A stretch of DNA of 64,000 nt from Adineta steineri (GCA_905250115.1 CAJNOI010000180.1:62001-126000), one strand, 5' to 3'; shown: positions 12,201 to 24,694, counted from the first letter of the stretch. Numbers and translations are program-made. Notes: generated from the letters alone by a model not told the origin.

Positions 12201-15118
12201 AAGATATTTTATTTGATTTTGGAACATCATTTTTAATCAATGAAATCAATTATTCAAATAATGAACAAATATGGATTATTAAATTAAAAACAATATCAAA
12301 TGATTGTTTTATTAAAGATATTCAAACATATTTAACAGATAATTTATCATTAACTAATTTTAATATTTTATTAGGAGAAATATTTTTTAAAATGGAAAAA
12401 TATTCGAAATCAAAAAATTATTTTGAAACTATTTTAAATTTATATAAAACAGATGATTCAATAAATTTATCAAAAATTTATGATTATCTTGGACAAATCT
12501 ATGAATATGAAAATAATTCTTCGCAAGCTATTGAAAATTATATCAAATCATCAAAGAATTATTATTTATTAAATAAATTGGAAGATGTTGCTCGAATTTA
12601 TAATTATATTGGAATACTTTATTTTAATAATAATGACAAATTAAATGCGAAAATATTTTTTAATAAAGCTTATGATATATGGAATTTATTAAATAATGAA
12701 ACATCAAATAATCATAATTGGGATTTTGCTCGTTTAATAAGTTGTTGTGGTTGTTTAGAAGATAATCATCGTCGTGCAAGAGATTTCTTTTTAAAAGCTT
12801 TATTTATTTATGAAAATCCAATTGATATATCAAATATTGATAATCAAGATTATTATGTTTCACAAGTTTCTGAATATTTAGCTGAAAGATATTATTATGA
12901 TTTAGATGATGATCAAGCTATTCTTTATATTAGAAAATCTATTGAAATAAGAGAAAAATCACTTTTAACAATTGATGATAAAGTGAATTATGTTAAATCT
13001 TTAATGAAATTATGGAAATTTTGTGAAAAATCAAATGAAAATATTTGGTTATTATATCAAGATGAATTTATTCGTTTAATTGATATTGAAATATTTCAAT
13101 TAATTCCTGAATTAAAAGATTTAATTGATGAAATTATTTTTTCCAAAAGAAATTATCTTCATTATGAATTTAATGAAAATGATTCAACAGATAATTTATT
13201 AGAATTATTAGAATCAACTTTAAAAACCGATGAAAATAATCATGAAAAAATTCTTCAATTTCATATTGATATTGGTATTGAATATACAAAAATAAATAAA
13301 ATTAAATGGGCATCACAACATTTTCTGAAAGCATTACAAATTTATAAAACATTTCTTTTAAATAATAATTCAAAATATCTTTCATTAATTTATCAATCTT
13401 TTAATGATATTGGATTAAATAAAGAACATATTTGTAATAAAACAAATCTTATTAAACAAATTAATTATATTTATGATTCAACAATTGATTTAACTGAAAA
13501 AGAAAAACAAGCACAAAATTATTTTGATCTAGGAGAAAAATTTATGTCAAATGATATTGATAAATCATTAGAATATTTTTTAAAATGTTTAGAAATTGAA
13601 AAAAATTATTTTCAACAAAATAATCTTATTAGTGCAATTTGTCATCAAAATATTGCTTCAATTTTTCTTAATAAATTTATGTATGATATTGCATTAGAAC
13701 ATTATTATAAATCATTGGATATTTATGAAAAAAATTTTCATATTCAACAAGATAAGAATGAATATAATATTAAATTACTTTATGGTAAATGTCATTGTAA
13801 TATTGCACGAATTTATCATAAACAAAATCAATATGATAAATCAACGGAATATTTTCTTCGAACAATTAAAATTATGGAAGATAATAATATTCCATCAGAT
13901 AATCTTTGTTTCTTATCGGAATGTTATGAAGGAATTGGATTAAATTTTTATAGAAAATCACAATATGATTTAAGTATTGAATATTATGAAAAATGTTTAA
14001 ATTTTCTTTTAACACATATTAAATTATCAAAATTATGTGATCATAAAAAAGAAATTGCATCATGTCTTACTGATTTAAGTTGTGTTTATATTGATAAAAA
14101 AGAATATAAACGTGCATTAGAAAATTTAGAAAAAATTTCAATGATTTTACCTGATGATGATATTGATCTGGGTGATTCATTTCTTTTTATTGGTTTATCT
14201 TATATGGAACAAAAACAATATACTTATGCTATAAATCATTTTCAAAATGCAATTCAACATTTTCAAAAACATTTACCACATAATCAATTGAATTATGCAT
14301 TATGTCTTTCACATTTAGGTACATGTTATTCAAATATGCATAAAGAATATTATCAAAATGGAATTGATTCAATATTAAAAGCTATTTCCATTTATGAAAC
14401 AAATCTTCCAGATAATAAAAGTAATATTGCACAATGTTATTGGACATATGCATTTATTTTATCAAAAAAAGGCAAATATGATGAAGCTATACCAAATGTT
14501 TATAAATCATTAGAATTTCGTCTTAATGAAGATTCAATAAATATTGGTCTTTCTTATAATCTTTTAGGTTTATGTTATTATAAAAAATTTGAATTTCAAG
14601 AAGCATTATCATCATTTATAACATCAATGGAAAATTATGAAAAACATTTGTCAGATTTATATAATGAAATAGGTGCATCAATATTTCTTGATATAGCAAC
14701 ATGTTTATTAAGATTAAATAATTATGAATATTCATTAGCATATGCAACAAAATCTCTTGACATAAGAGATGAAATCTCAACATCAATTGATTTACAAAAA
14801 GCTGAATGTCATAGTTTATTAGCATTAATTTATTCACAAGAACAAATTCAACAAGATGACAAATGTAATACACATTGTGTTAAAGCTTTGCAATTATTAC
14901 AATATTTTATTATGAATGGAGATGATATTGAAAATATTGGAGATATTTTTGCGATTATTGCCGAAATATTTTTAAATATTAATGATTTAAGACAATCACA
15001 AAAATATTATGAAATTGCATTAAAATATATGAAAATTGATAAAATACATTCACATCCTGATATTCGACGTATACAAAATATTATTGACGAATTAACAAAA
15101 ACTCCTAAAACTCCATAA
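9234..15118 (+). CDS. Giant repeat / degenerate ART-like / TPR protein
   Basis: One open frame of ~1960 residues. It begins after a splice-acceptor-like TTTTTAG (ends 9233), with no ATG before ~9412, so a first exon is missing from this call. Residues ~80-575: about 18 copies of a 28-residue repeat, consensus QPEQIRNGHHQSDSNWIVSE then TVKNLTNS. Residues ~635-770: an alpha/beta segment (IVLIWYDNN, KIFLILSES, GIYTDF) shared with the protein at 21422-23434. Residues ~880-1035 align with the ART domain of that relative, but the Y-(R)-G site is SYSG, the S-T-S site is FFLAHKS and the E-x-E site is not recognisable. Residues ~1040-1950: many TPR units of ~40 residues (AxxxxxxGxxYxxxxxYxxAxxxY pattern). 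I infer a catalytically dead ART fold kept as a scaffold or sensor, with TPRs binding partners. The ART and TPR families are established; the role is unknown. Confidence 0.8.
9479..10966 (+). repeat. 84-bp coding tandem repeat, ~18 units
   Basis: In-frame tandem array encoding 28-residue units: Q-P/S-E-x-x-R/H-x-x-H-x-Q-x-D-S-N-x-I-x-S-E-T-x-K-x-L-T-N-S. One unit has 29 residues and units 15-16 are fused with loss of ~10 residues. Third-base and amino-acid divergence between units is considerable, so the array is not newly expanded. Confidence 0.85.
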
Positions 15119-15160
15119 TACAATTTTTATTTTATTCATTAAATAACATTTAGATTATTA

Positions 15161-15191
<31 letters not shown>

Positions 15192-16271
15192 CATTTTCTA
15201 ATTTATTTGAGATATTTTCTTAACAATTTTAAATCAAATTATCATAACGGAATATCTTATCTTTCAATTATATGAAAGTCTATTTTAATATATTCTTAAA
15301 AAGATTTTATCATTCAATAACATATTAAATTATGATATGAAAGATGAATCTTTTAATAATTTTAAAAATATATTTTTATTTTTATTTTTATCTAAGATTG
15401 CAAACAAACATTTTCTTTTATTCATTTTACATCTGATTTTTTGATTTATAAATAATTGTATACGAATATATTCTTTTTTATTAATAAATTCTTCTCTAAC
15501 TTTATTTTATTGATTTTCAACATATTTACATATAAACAAAAGAAATATATATATATACTCGCTCAACTCTCTCGTTTAAACAACTATCAAGCCATTGATT
15601 TATATAATTAAACAAATCAGAAGTCACATTTGAATTCTTCCACTCCGATTATCCTTTGGTTGCGAACATACAAGCAAGTAACCCAAACAATTTATTAGAT
15701 TGTTTGTTCATTCTGAATGTTTTTTTTTCAAAATATTTCTTCATAAGAAATAATTAATGAAGTAAGAAATAAATACGATATTTTCCTGTAATATTATTTT
15801 TTTCAAATTTTTCAATAGCAAAATTTCTTGCTGTTCTAAATTATTTGTTCAATAGTATCACTTAGAATAGACGAAATATTAAAATTAATAATACAGTTGA
15901 TGATAATGAAATAAACTTCTTTTTAATATGTCTCATTCATAAATAGATAAAAATAATCTGTTTTCAAGATAATTAGTATATTTTTCATTTCTTTTATTTA
16001 TCTCATTATGAAAGTATAAAAGTGATATGAAATTATTTCTCAAATATTTATTTGTGAAAATAAAATTTTAAAATTTGTTATAAAATTAATTCTGTTTAGA
16101 TATTTTTTCTATTGGAACAAAACAATTCAAATATGAAAATGTTCAATATAATACATAAACTAACTAAATCAAAAAAACCAAAACACCTTGATTAAATTAA
16201 TTATTTGATATTTGAAACGAATTTTTCAGTTATTTATATTAAATAGCACTTTGTAATTGTGCAACACTAAA

Positions 16272-16371
16272 NNNNNNNNNNNNNNNNNNNNNNNNNNNNN
16301 NNNNNNNNNNNNNNNNNNNNNNNNNNNNNNNNNNNNNNNNNNNNNNNNNNNNNNNNNNNNNNNNNNNNNNN
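16272..16371. other. Assembly gap (100 N)
   Basis: Exactly 100 N characters, the usual placeholder for a scaffold gap of unknown size. The distance between the giant TPR gene and the FAD oxidase gene is therefore not reliable. Confidence 0.99.
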
Positions 16372-16990
16372 TTTATTACAAATAAAGAAATTTATTTTTC
16401 AATTTATCTTAATTCATATAAATTCTCATTAAAAATCTATTTACTTTTTATTTCTTAATTCAAATATTTTTAATAAAAACTAATTTAACATTTATACAAG
16501 AATTCAGAATAATTATTATCAAAAATAACTAATTGTAATAGATTAGAAATTAATTCATAGAGAGACAGTCGATTTTATGAAATTTATTAAATCGTTCGAT
16601 AGTCAAATTTAAATCTTTCAAATGACTAAAATAGATTATTTTTAATGTTTTTTTTTCTTTTTTACAATAAGAATAAGAATAAACAATCTTCAACTTACAA
16701 ATGATTATCATTTTATATCTTTGTTTATTTTCTCATGAAAATTTTTCTTTCTTTCGGATAAAATCCTTCAAAGATAAATATAATAAAACAATGTCAAAAG
16801 CTGAGAGATAATGTAAAAACATTTAGTCGAGGATCTGTTACTTTAATTATATATTATCGAAAGAATTCAAACAATAAGAAAATAAACTATTTTATAGGCG
16901 AACCTGTTCTTATGTTCTTATCGACAATATAGAATGAGCTAATGTTTGAATTTTCAAAAGAAATTTTTGTAGAAACAATCAGATCAAGAT

Positions 16991-17045
16991 TGAGGGTGTG
17001 GGTATGGGTTAATATAAAGGAATCAAATACACACTCACACCCTAT
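16991..17045. repeat. TGTGGG-type foldback 1
   Basis: Left arm GAGGGTGTGGGTATGGGTT and right arm ACACACTCACACCCT are imperfect reverse complements around a ~20-bp A+T-rich loop. It shares the AGGGTGTGGG opening with the foldbacks at 20637 and 44870. Confidence 0.7.
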
Positions 17046-17089
17046 ATTTAAATTTAGGTAACTTAGACTTCTTATTTCTTTATATATTA

Positions 17090-17380
17090 TGTATCACTTT
17101 GTAGCTTGGAAAATTCTCTATTGAATGGTGTATAATAAACGGGGTTTTATTCGACTGTAATAGGAAAGTTTCTTACGAGAACAGCGCTATATCGTTTTTT
17201 TTCAATAACTCAACAATGGTTCGTCCAACTAGGCTGATCTTCGAACTCGATCGAGATATTTATGAGACTAAACTGTGTAGAAAAAAATTCGTCACAATCT
17301 GACACTCCTTTCCAAAGTTATCGCAGAAACGAATGGACACACTGACTGATTCTATAAGTGTACTCACTTTTTCAGTACAC
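17090..17380 (-). repeat. Palindrome-headed dispersed repeat, copy 1 (reverse)
   Basis: Reverse-orientation copy of the family at 51717, 52513, 53277 and 58745. Its head is the palindrome at 17358-17380 (GTGTACTCA-CTTTT-TCAGTACAC). Shared blocks are CTTCGAACTCGATCGAGAT, GAGACTAAACTGTGTAGAAA and, at the far end, TTGTAGC plus TTCTCTATTGAATGGT. Confidence 0.75.
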
Positions 17381-17867
17381 TCATAATAAAAACAACGATT
17401 TCTTGATTAGATAAAATTCAGTTGGACATTTCTTATATCTTCTTTGATGTGTTTTATTTTTACTATTATTATTTTATTTTGTGATAAATTTTAGCAAAAC
17501 AAAGCAAACCAAGTTAATGTATGTTCGAAGAATGTAACTGTCTAATGATTCTTACTCATAATAATTGTAAAGATTAATGATAAAAACGAACAATAGATGG
17601 TCATGCGTCAATGCAAAAGAATACTTATCTGCCTATACTTAATTTATTTGACGTAAATAACGATAAATAGAAAAAATATATGAATAATACAGGTTACAAA
17701 GTATTAACTGAATGCAATTTAAATCTATATATAAATCATATTTATTTAGAAGCAATAAAACGTTTATTTAGTTTATCTTAACAAACGTATCAATTATTTT
17801 TTGATTTAAATATATTTGTCTAAGGTAAAAATTATTAAATATTGATATTATTAGATAAATTCTTGTG

Positions 17868-20448
17868 ATGAAATTCTTGTGGGTATTATATGTTGAACTA
17901 TTAATATTATTATCAACAACTAATGCAATTTCTAATATTACAGCGTGTAATTCTCTCGGTAAATTATTTTAATATAAAAATATTTCAAAATAAATAATTA
18001 GTTTTTTATTAACTTTGAAATTAATGTATATGTTAAAGTAGAAAATTACTGATAATGAACAGATAGATAATTTATTTCAAAAGTATTGTTATAATAGATA
18101 TTTAATATAGGAATTTTTTTTTATTAAAACTTTATACTTTCATATAGTTCAATAGAAGGATAGGTTAGAAGTTGAAAATGAAGTTAAAACAGTTATTTTT
18201 AATATAACAGAATTTAATTATATGTATTATAAAATAAATTTTTCTTTTATTTATAGGACAAATTGACAAAAACAAGATTTTAAGTATTTGTCAAAAGATC
18301 AAAAATAATATTAGTCCGAATTCTCATGTATACTATCCACCCAGTTTGAACTATTATAATAATACTTATCACTATAGTATTAGTTCAACTAATTTATCAG
18401 TCTGTAGTGTTGTACCTTGTACAACTGAAGATGTGTCGATTATTGTAAGTAAATTCGATTCTTTCTTTGTTATTGTTAAACAATAAAGATATAAATATAG
18501 AAAATTTTAGATAAAAATAATTGGAGAAAATCGAGTTCCATTTGCTATTAAGAGCGGTGGACATAGTTTAAATCCTGGATTTAGTTCAACAGGAGGTATT
18601 CATATTTCTATGCAATGTTTTAACAATGTTACTTATAATCCGAATGATGAAACTGTTGATGTCGGTCCCGGATTAGTTTGGGATGATGTTTATAAACAAT
18701 TACAATCATACAATGTGAGTGTTCTTGGTGGTCGAGTTAGTGGTGTTGGTGTTGGTGGATTTCTTCTTGGTGGTGGTTATGGATGGAAATCAAGTCAAGA
18801 TGGTCTTGGTATTGATAATATAGTGGAATATGAAGTAAATATTTTGATTTTCTATAGAAAAACTGAAAACTTATTTTAAACATGTTTTTCTTAATTAATA
18901 AAGTTAGTAACTCCAAATGGTACAATTATAAATGTTAATAATCAAACATATCCCGATTTATTTTTTGGTCTTAAAGGTGGTTTAAATAATTTTGGTATTG
19001 TTACTAATTTTAAAATGCGTGCGTTATCACAAACTCTGGTTTATGGTGGTGTACTTATATATCTTAAACCAAAAATAGATGATGTAATAAATGCTGTTGT
19101 TAACTTTCAAAAAACTAATCAAGATCCAAAAGCTCAAATTTTATGTGATTTCACCAGTATTTTGGGTGTGTTTGCTATGAATATAAATATATTCTATGAT
19201 GCTCCAATAGCTCCACCAAATACATTCGACGTATTTACATCTATCCTCCATGAGGGTGAACTAGAAACTCAGTCATATTTGTCTTTTGTTCAAGCAGTAC
19301 CGGTTTTTATTTCAGCAAATATGCGGTAAGTCATAATTACTGCGATATATTTTTGTTATACTATTATTCATATATCGTTTTCTTTCTTCTTCTCTCTTTT
19401 CTTACAGATATCATTTATATATGGAATTTTTTTCTCTTCTCTTTCTCTTCTTAAATTTTCCAAACATTTTCTTGTGATATTGTTCAGGTATTCTTTCTTA
19501 TCAGTTCCATTGCATTTTTCTTCATATATTTAGTATATATTTTTGATCGTTTGAAAAGTAAAACAGACATTTTAGTTTCGGTCAGTGAGATCGACTTTCC
19601 CGTTAACAGTTTCATAGTAGATATCTATTCAATGAGAGAACAATAGGAATATAATAATATCAATACGGTATTGTTACATCCCTATTGAGCTGTTAAGGCA
19701 CGTCTGTTTAAAACGTGACAATAGAAAAATCATATTTTGTTATAATTGATACTGTATTGCAATTTTTATTAAATAGAATTCTATGATAGAGAATCATAAC
19801 TTCTTAAGAATAGTGAACTTAATTAGTAACTGATTAGGAAGAAATCGAGAAGGGATGAATACTTTAATTGATCAATTTGGAACGAATCGGGAGGATCCTG
19901 AAAAAAGCTCGTATTAAGCAATTCTTAAATAGGTTTATTCAAAAAAATTAAATGTATCCATAATTTATTATTGTAGTGGTCGATTTCATACTGTATCAGT
20001 TAGAAATATCAGCAAAGCATTAATGGAAAAAGTACGAGATCTATATATTAATTATACCTTACCAATTATTCCATCTACACAAACTGTGGTTACTTTTTCT
20101 GTTGAACCATTTCTATCATCTTATTTGAATAAATCCCAAGGTGGTGCATATCCTCATTCACCATCTAATCCACTCTTTCTCATATGTCTTCAATTTGGTT
20201 GGATATTAGAATCATCTGATCAATTTTTTATTAATGCTATTCAAACAGTGGCAAAAGCTCTTTTACAAACAGCAATTGAAGATAGCCAAGATCTTGAGGG
20301 TTTAGAAGAAATTCTTTATCCAAATTATGCACTTATTGATACTCCGTTAACAAAAATGTATGGAAGTAATGTTGATCGATTAAAGTCTATTCGTCAACAA
20401 GTGGATCCAAACGGTGTTATGTGTCTTACTGGAGGATTTAGATTTTAA
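17868..20448 (+). CDS. Secreted FAD-linked oxidase, berberine-bridge-enzyme type
   Basis: Five exons (17868..17958, 18257..18444, 18511..18834, 18904..19325, 19977..20448), all GT-AG with matching phase, give 498 residues. Residues 1-23 (MKFLWVLYVELLILLSTTNA) are a signal peptide. The FAD_binding_4 domain runs from SVCSVVPCTTEDVSII through KSGGHSLNPGFSSTGGI; His111 in GGH is the residue that covalently binds FAD in this family. The second covalent site, normally a Cys in the following glycine-rich loop, is absent (GGRVSGVGVGG), so I predict single attachment. The glycine-rich LLGGGYGW motif and a BBE-type C-terminus (VDPNGVMCLTGGFRF) are present. The enzyme should oxidise a small alcohol, sugar or alkaloid-like substrate using O2; the substrate is unknown. 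The fungal/plant-like character suggests horizontal transfer, which is inference. Intron 4 (651 bp) is much longer than the others. Confidence 0.88.
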
Positions 20449-21421
20449 TTAGATAATATTCACACATTAAACATTTTCCATAAACTATTTTCAATATTTA
20501 AAATCTATTCAAACTAAATAAGAATAATTAATATAAAACTTTAGATTTTTGATAATAAATTTCTTGATTTTAAGTATTTCTTGATTTAGTTCTGAAAATA
20601 ATAAATTTTGAATAAATTTGTAAATATATTTCTATCGAGGGTGTGGATGTGGGTGCGAAAAGAAGAAGGAATTAACAACCACATCCACACCCACCTACAA
20701 TCGCACCCACCCACACCCACACCCTCAAGATGGTTTTTACAAGTTTACTTTATTTTTAGTAAAACGAATAGAAGGATGACAAAAGGAGATGCAAAGTGCG
20801 CCCATGTATTATACTTCACTCGTTCTTTATTGATATCTGTACTCTTTTTTTTCTATTCGTGAATGACGATATTTACAGCAACTTCAATGTATGAGTTATT
20901 TTGTTAGAGTAAAATTCATGTGATGATTAAACAACAGTGTAACATATGACAGGAAGAAGGAGAAGAAGAAAAAACATTTGCTAAAATAACTGTGTGTCTC
21001 TTTCTTCGCACAGTCATTCAGTAGAAGCATGATCCATGTATTGGCATACTTTGACAATGACGCAAGTGAAAGCAAGAGAAAATTTGAAAGTTTAGCAACA
21101 AAACAAAAATTGTTGTTAGCTTGTTTTGTTTAATTCACTCGTGAAGGTTGTTGTCAACGAATATTTTTTTGTTAATCTTTTCTTCTTTTGTTCTCTAAAA
21201 TATTGTATTTTTGTTTGACACTAGATGACGTTTGTTCTTGAGTGTTAATAAAAGCGTCAAACATTTTGCGTCTTTAAAAAATTTACAAAAAAAAATGATT
21301 GCCTATATAAGTAGAAGAGAAATTGGTTCTATTTATTCAAACAAAAATTATAGTTATATTAAAGTCGATATTCACAATCATTTACTTACAACCATTCTAG
21401 AAGATTTTGAAACTGTGAAAC
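20449..21421. other. Intergenic
   Basis: Holds foldback 2 (below) and the promoter side of the ART-TPR gene. A short open frame from about 21232 overlaps the next gene's start in another frame and has no ATG at its head, so it is not called. Confidence 0.5.
20637..20726. repeat. TGTGGG-type foldback 2
   Basis: A 90-bp near-palindrome. Arms GAGGGTGTGGATGTGGGTGCGA (left) and its near complement ending CACACCCACACCCTC (right) enclose AAAGAAGAAGGAATTAACAA. The core from GTGGGTG through CCACATCCACACCCACC (~47 bp) recurs with one difference in the foldback at 44870-44952. Confidence 0.85.
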
Positions 21422-23434
21422 ATGGTGAATGTCACATCACACGATTCTGTCCAATCAACACCATGCATAGCACAAAATTATGTAATTGTATGGGTCAATA
21501 ACAATGTCCACACGACAAAAAAGGAGTGCCAAAACATTTTAACTCAATTGAAAAGCATCATCAATGATGTCACGCTATGTACTCGGCCTGATCAATGTAT
21601 GCAGATTCTCAACATTGACAATGAGCAAAAGGCTTTTGTTATTGGCTCAGAATTATTAGATAAAAACCTTGCTTCCAAGATTCATTCGATGCCGACGTTG
21701 AATGGTATCTATATTTTATGTGACGATGAATCGCGTCGTGAAGAATGGATCCAAAAATGGAGTAAAATCAAAGGAGTATTTACAAATATCGAACATCTGT
21801 GCGAAGCACTACAGTTAGATGTTAAGCAGTGTGATCAGGATAGTATTGGTGTGAGCTTTGTCACAATTAATGATGGAGTTTCTACTGATAACTCGAATCA
21901 GTTAGGATTCTCGTTTATGTATAGTCAAATCTTCAAAGAAATTATTCTTGAATTAGATCATGATATGAAATCAATCACAGACTTGGCAGTGTATTGTCGC
22001 CAATTTTATCTCGGTAATATAAATCAATTAAAAATCATTGATGAATTTGAGCATGATTATCGTTCACAATCAGCGATTTGGTGGTATACTCGTAAATGCT
22101 TTATTTACCGAATGTTGAATCATGCATTTCGTACACTGAATGCCGATACTCTTGTTAACATGGGATTTTTCATTCGTGATTTACATCAACAAATTGAGCA
22201 ACTCTACCTACAACAGATTAATGATCGTGGCGGAAAACCTTTTCTAGTTTACCATGGACAAGGTCTATTGAAAACAGATTTTGAAAAGTTATTGAAAACA
22301 AAATGTGGTTTCATGTTTTTTCATAACTTTATTTTTGCCAGTACAAAACAAGAAGCTGCTTTGAAATTCGCCCGAGGTTCAATAGGGAAAACGGACATGA
22401 TTGGGATACTTTTCGTAATATCCATTGATCCTCGAGTTTTATCATCACCGTTCGCCTCAATTGAAGAAGTCAGTTATTCCAAAAGAGAAAAAGAAATTCT
22501 CTTCTCTATACACACGGTATTTCGTGTCGGTACAGTTAAACAGATAGACAAGAACAATCAGTTGTACCATGTAGAACTTCAACTTGTCGCTAATGATGAT
22601 GAACAACTTCGTGCTCTTACAAAACCTATTGGAGAAGAGACATCGTGTAATACAGGATGGCAACGATTATGTACTTTATTACTTTCAACAGGTCAACTTG
22701 AAAAAGCTGAAGAATTATGTAAAGCATTACTCGAACAAACATCTGATCCAAATGAGAAAGCACTCTACTATCATCAGCTTGGATTAATCAATCAGAATCA
22801 AGGTAATTACAAAAAGTCTATTCGATATTACGAACAAGGACTTGAAATCTATCGAAAAATACTTCCAGCAAATCATCATAATTTGGCAATTTCGTACAAT
22901 AACATTGGTCTAGTGTATGATAACATAGGAGAATATGAGAAAGCACTTTCTTTTTATGAACAAGCAATAGAAATTTATCAAACAAATCTTCCTGCAGATT
23001 ATCCTTCATTAGCTACTTCGTATAATAATAGTGGTTTGGTATATGATAGTATGGGAAACTATTCTCAAGCACTTTCATTTTATCAAGAAGCATTTGATAT
23101 TGAACTAAAAACTCTTCCATCAGATCATCCTCTATTGGCTGCTACTTGTGATAATATCGGTGGTGTATATAATAATATGGGAGAGTATACGAAAGCACTT
23201 TTATTTAATAATCAAGCACTTGAAATCTATAAAAAAAATCTTCCTGAAAATCATCTTAATTTGGCTCAATCTTATAATAATATTGCTTGTGTTCATCACA
23301 ATATGAAAGAATATTCAACGGCACTCTCATATTTCGAACGTGCTCTAAGTATATGGCAACCTTTACTACCTCCAACTCATCCTCAACTGATTAATGTGGA
23401 GAAAAGTATTGAAATTTTAAAAGAGAAACTCTAA
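21422..23434 (+). CDS. ADP-ribosyltransferase-like TPR protein
   Basis: Single-exon, 670 residues. The ATG at 21422 (MVNVTSHDSV) is chosen because it places the alpha/beta domain ~20 residues in, as in the relative at 9234-15118. Residues ~20-140: alpha/beta segment (YVIVWVNNN, KAFVIGSELL, GIYILCDDE). Residues ~165-390: ART-type domain of the R-S-E class. The NAD-binding Y-R-G is Y277-H278-G279, so the key Arg is His; the S-T-S region reads F-A306-S-T; the catalytic loop E356-K-E358 is intact (REKEILF). Residues ~415-665: five kinesin-light-chain-like TPRs, e.g. SYNNIGLVYDNIGEYEKALS. Family knowledge: such proteins transfer ADP-ribose from NAD+ to arginine. The Arg-to-His change makes activity uncertain. 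The lack of introns contrasts with neighbouring genes. No signal peptide, so a cytosolic location is likely. Confidence 0.88.
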   Translation: MVNVTSHDSVQSTPCIAQNYVIVWVNNNVHTTKKECQNILTQLKSIINDVTLCTRPDQCMQILNIDNEQKAFVIGSELLDKNLASKIHSMPTLNGIYILCDDESRREEWIQKWSKIKGVFTNIEHLCEALQLDVKQCDQDSIGVSFVTINDGVSTDNSNQLGFSFMYSQIFKEIILELDHDMKSITDLAVYCRQFYLGNINQLKIIDEFEHDYRSQSAIWWYTRKCFIYRMLNHAFRTLNADTLVNMGFFIRDLHQQIEQLYLQQINDRGGKPFLVYHGQGLLKTDFEKLLKTKCGFMFFHNFIFASTKQEAALKFARGSIGKTDMIGILFVISIDPRVLSSPFASIEEVSYSKREKEILFSIHTVFRVGTVKQIDKNNQLYHVELQLVANDDEQLRALTKPIGEETSCNTGWQRLCTLLLSTGQLEKAEELCKALLEQTSDPNEKALYYHQLGLINQNQGNYKKSIRYYEQGLEIYRKILPANHHNLAISYNNIGLVYDNIGEYEKALSFYEQAIEIYQTNLPADYPSLATSYNNSGLVYDSMGNYSQALSFYQEAFDIELKTLPSDHPLLAATCDNIGGVYNNMGEYTKALLFNNQALEIYKKNLPENHLNLAQSYNNIACVHHNMKEYSTALSYFERALSIWQPLLPPTHPQLINVEKSIEILKEKL

Positions 23435-24694
23435 ATAACATTTAATAAATAAAAAATGTTGGACATTTGGATGAAACAATTCTGTTGTTAGTTGCTAGCA
23501 CATATTACTGAGTGTATAATGATGAAATAATCATTACAATGTATTTTGATTCATTAATAAATGATTTATTAATAGTTGACTTTATTTTTGGAGGAATTCT
23601 AATTGATTTCAATATTTTCCAAAAATTATATGAACTATTAATATTTACTTATGAGAAGATGTAGGATGATTAAATAAAATTGTTATATCCACATGCACTC
23701 TTATCTAACATAATTCAATTCTTTTTCTATAATAGTAACATTTGATGTTGTAGTACTGCAATTATATATTTCGAAATAAATTAATTATTTTTTCTATTTT
23801 CCAAAAAATTCTGCAATTATTATTATCGATTTTTCAAGATAAAGTCTTTTGAAAAGATTCACGTCAGTATAATCAATATATCTATTGATACTTATAGAAA
23901 TTAAAAGTACCATTAATAAAGTCAATAATATTATCTTTTTTAATCCTAGAAAATCATTGAATAAATACTTAATAACCATATAAACTACTATAGAACTCCA
24001 TAAATTTAAAACATATCATGATGATTACAGTTATATTGAAATTTCTCTTCATATTAATCTTTATTCAACACGATCAAAATAAATTGTGGTTGTCGAATTC
24101 GATCATATATTTATAAATATCTTTTTCTATTCATTAAATTGAATATGTATTGATATGAAATCAAATATTAAAGAAGAAAACCTAAATGATTTCTTGATTA
24201 TTTTTGTTTCTATAATGTATATTAACAAATATTTTTAATGTGTATCAATTTTGCACTCGAATCAAAAGTACTAATAAAGAATGATTTAAAAATCGATCTG
24301 ATCTTCGTCGTATTATTTAAGTATTGTAAAATGACATGAATATCAAGGTATATGATATGTAAATATTGTATGTGATCAGTGATAATTTAAAATAAGATAA
24401 ATGTTTTGATTAGATTTTGTTCTAAATATTTTTCTAATATGAATGAATAATATGACTAAGGTATAAACACCCACTCTCTCTCTCTTTCTCTCTTTCTCTT
24501 TAAGTATATTTTCATATGAATAAAAAGTAAGAGAACTAAATATCTACGCACATAGATTTCGATTCTTTTTATTTGCTTCCATATATGTACATCGTCCACG
24601 ATTTAATATCGTCATCCTGAGTAAGCGATTCTTTCAAGGAGAGGAGAACAAAAAATCAATATGTATGAATAATTCTTTAGAAAAGCAAAAACCC
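23435..24694. other. Intergenic
   Basis: A+T-rich, no supported gene. A CT-rich tract (CTCTCTCTTT repeats) lies at ~24473-24502, upstream of the TATA box of the next gene. Confidence 0.45.

Larger units (their letters stand above)
15119..17867. other. Intergenic, with assembly gap and two repeats
   Basis: No gene is seen. A TTC trinucleotide run lies at ~15161-15193, just past the stop of the giant TPR gene. The N gap and the two dispersed repeats are listed separately. The rest is featureless A+T-rich DNA. Confidence 0.5.

Noticed and set aside
21232..21501. Short plus frame ahead of the ART-TPR gene
   Set aside because: Begins at TTG, has low-complexity content and overlaps the real start in another frame; the domain layout supports the ATG at 21422.
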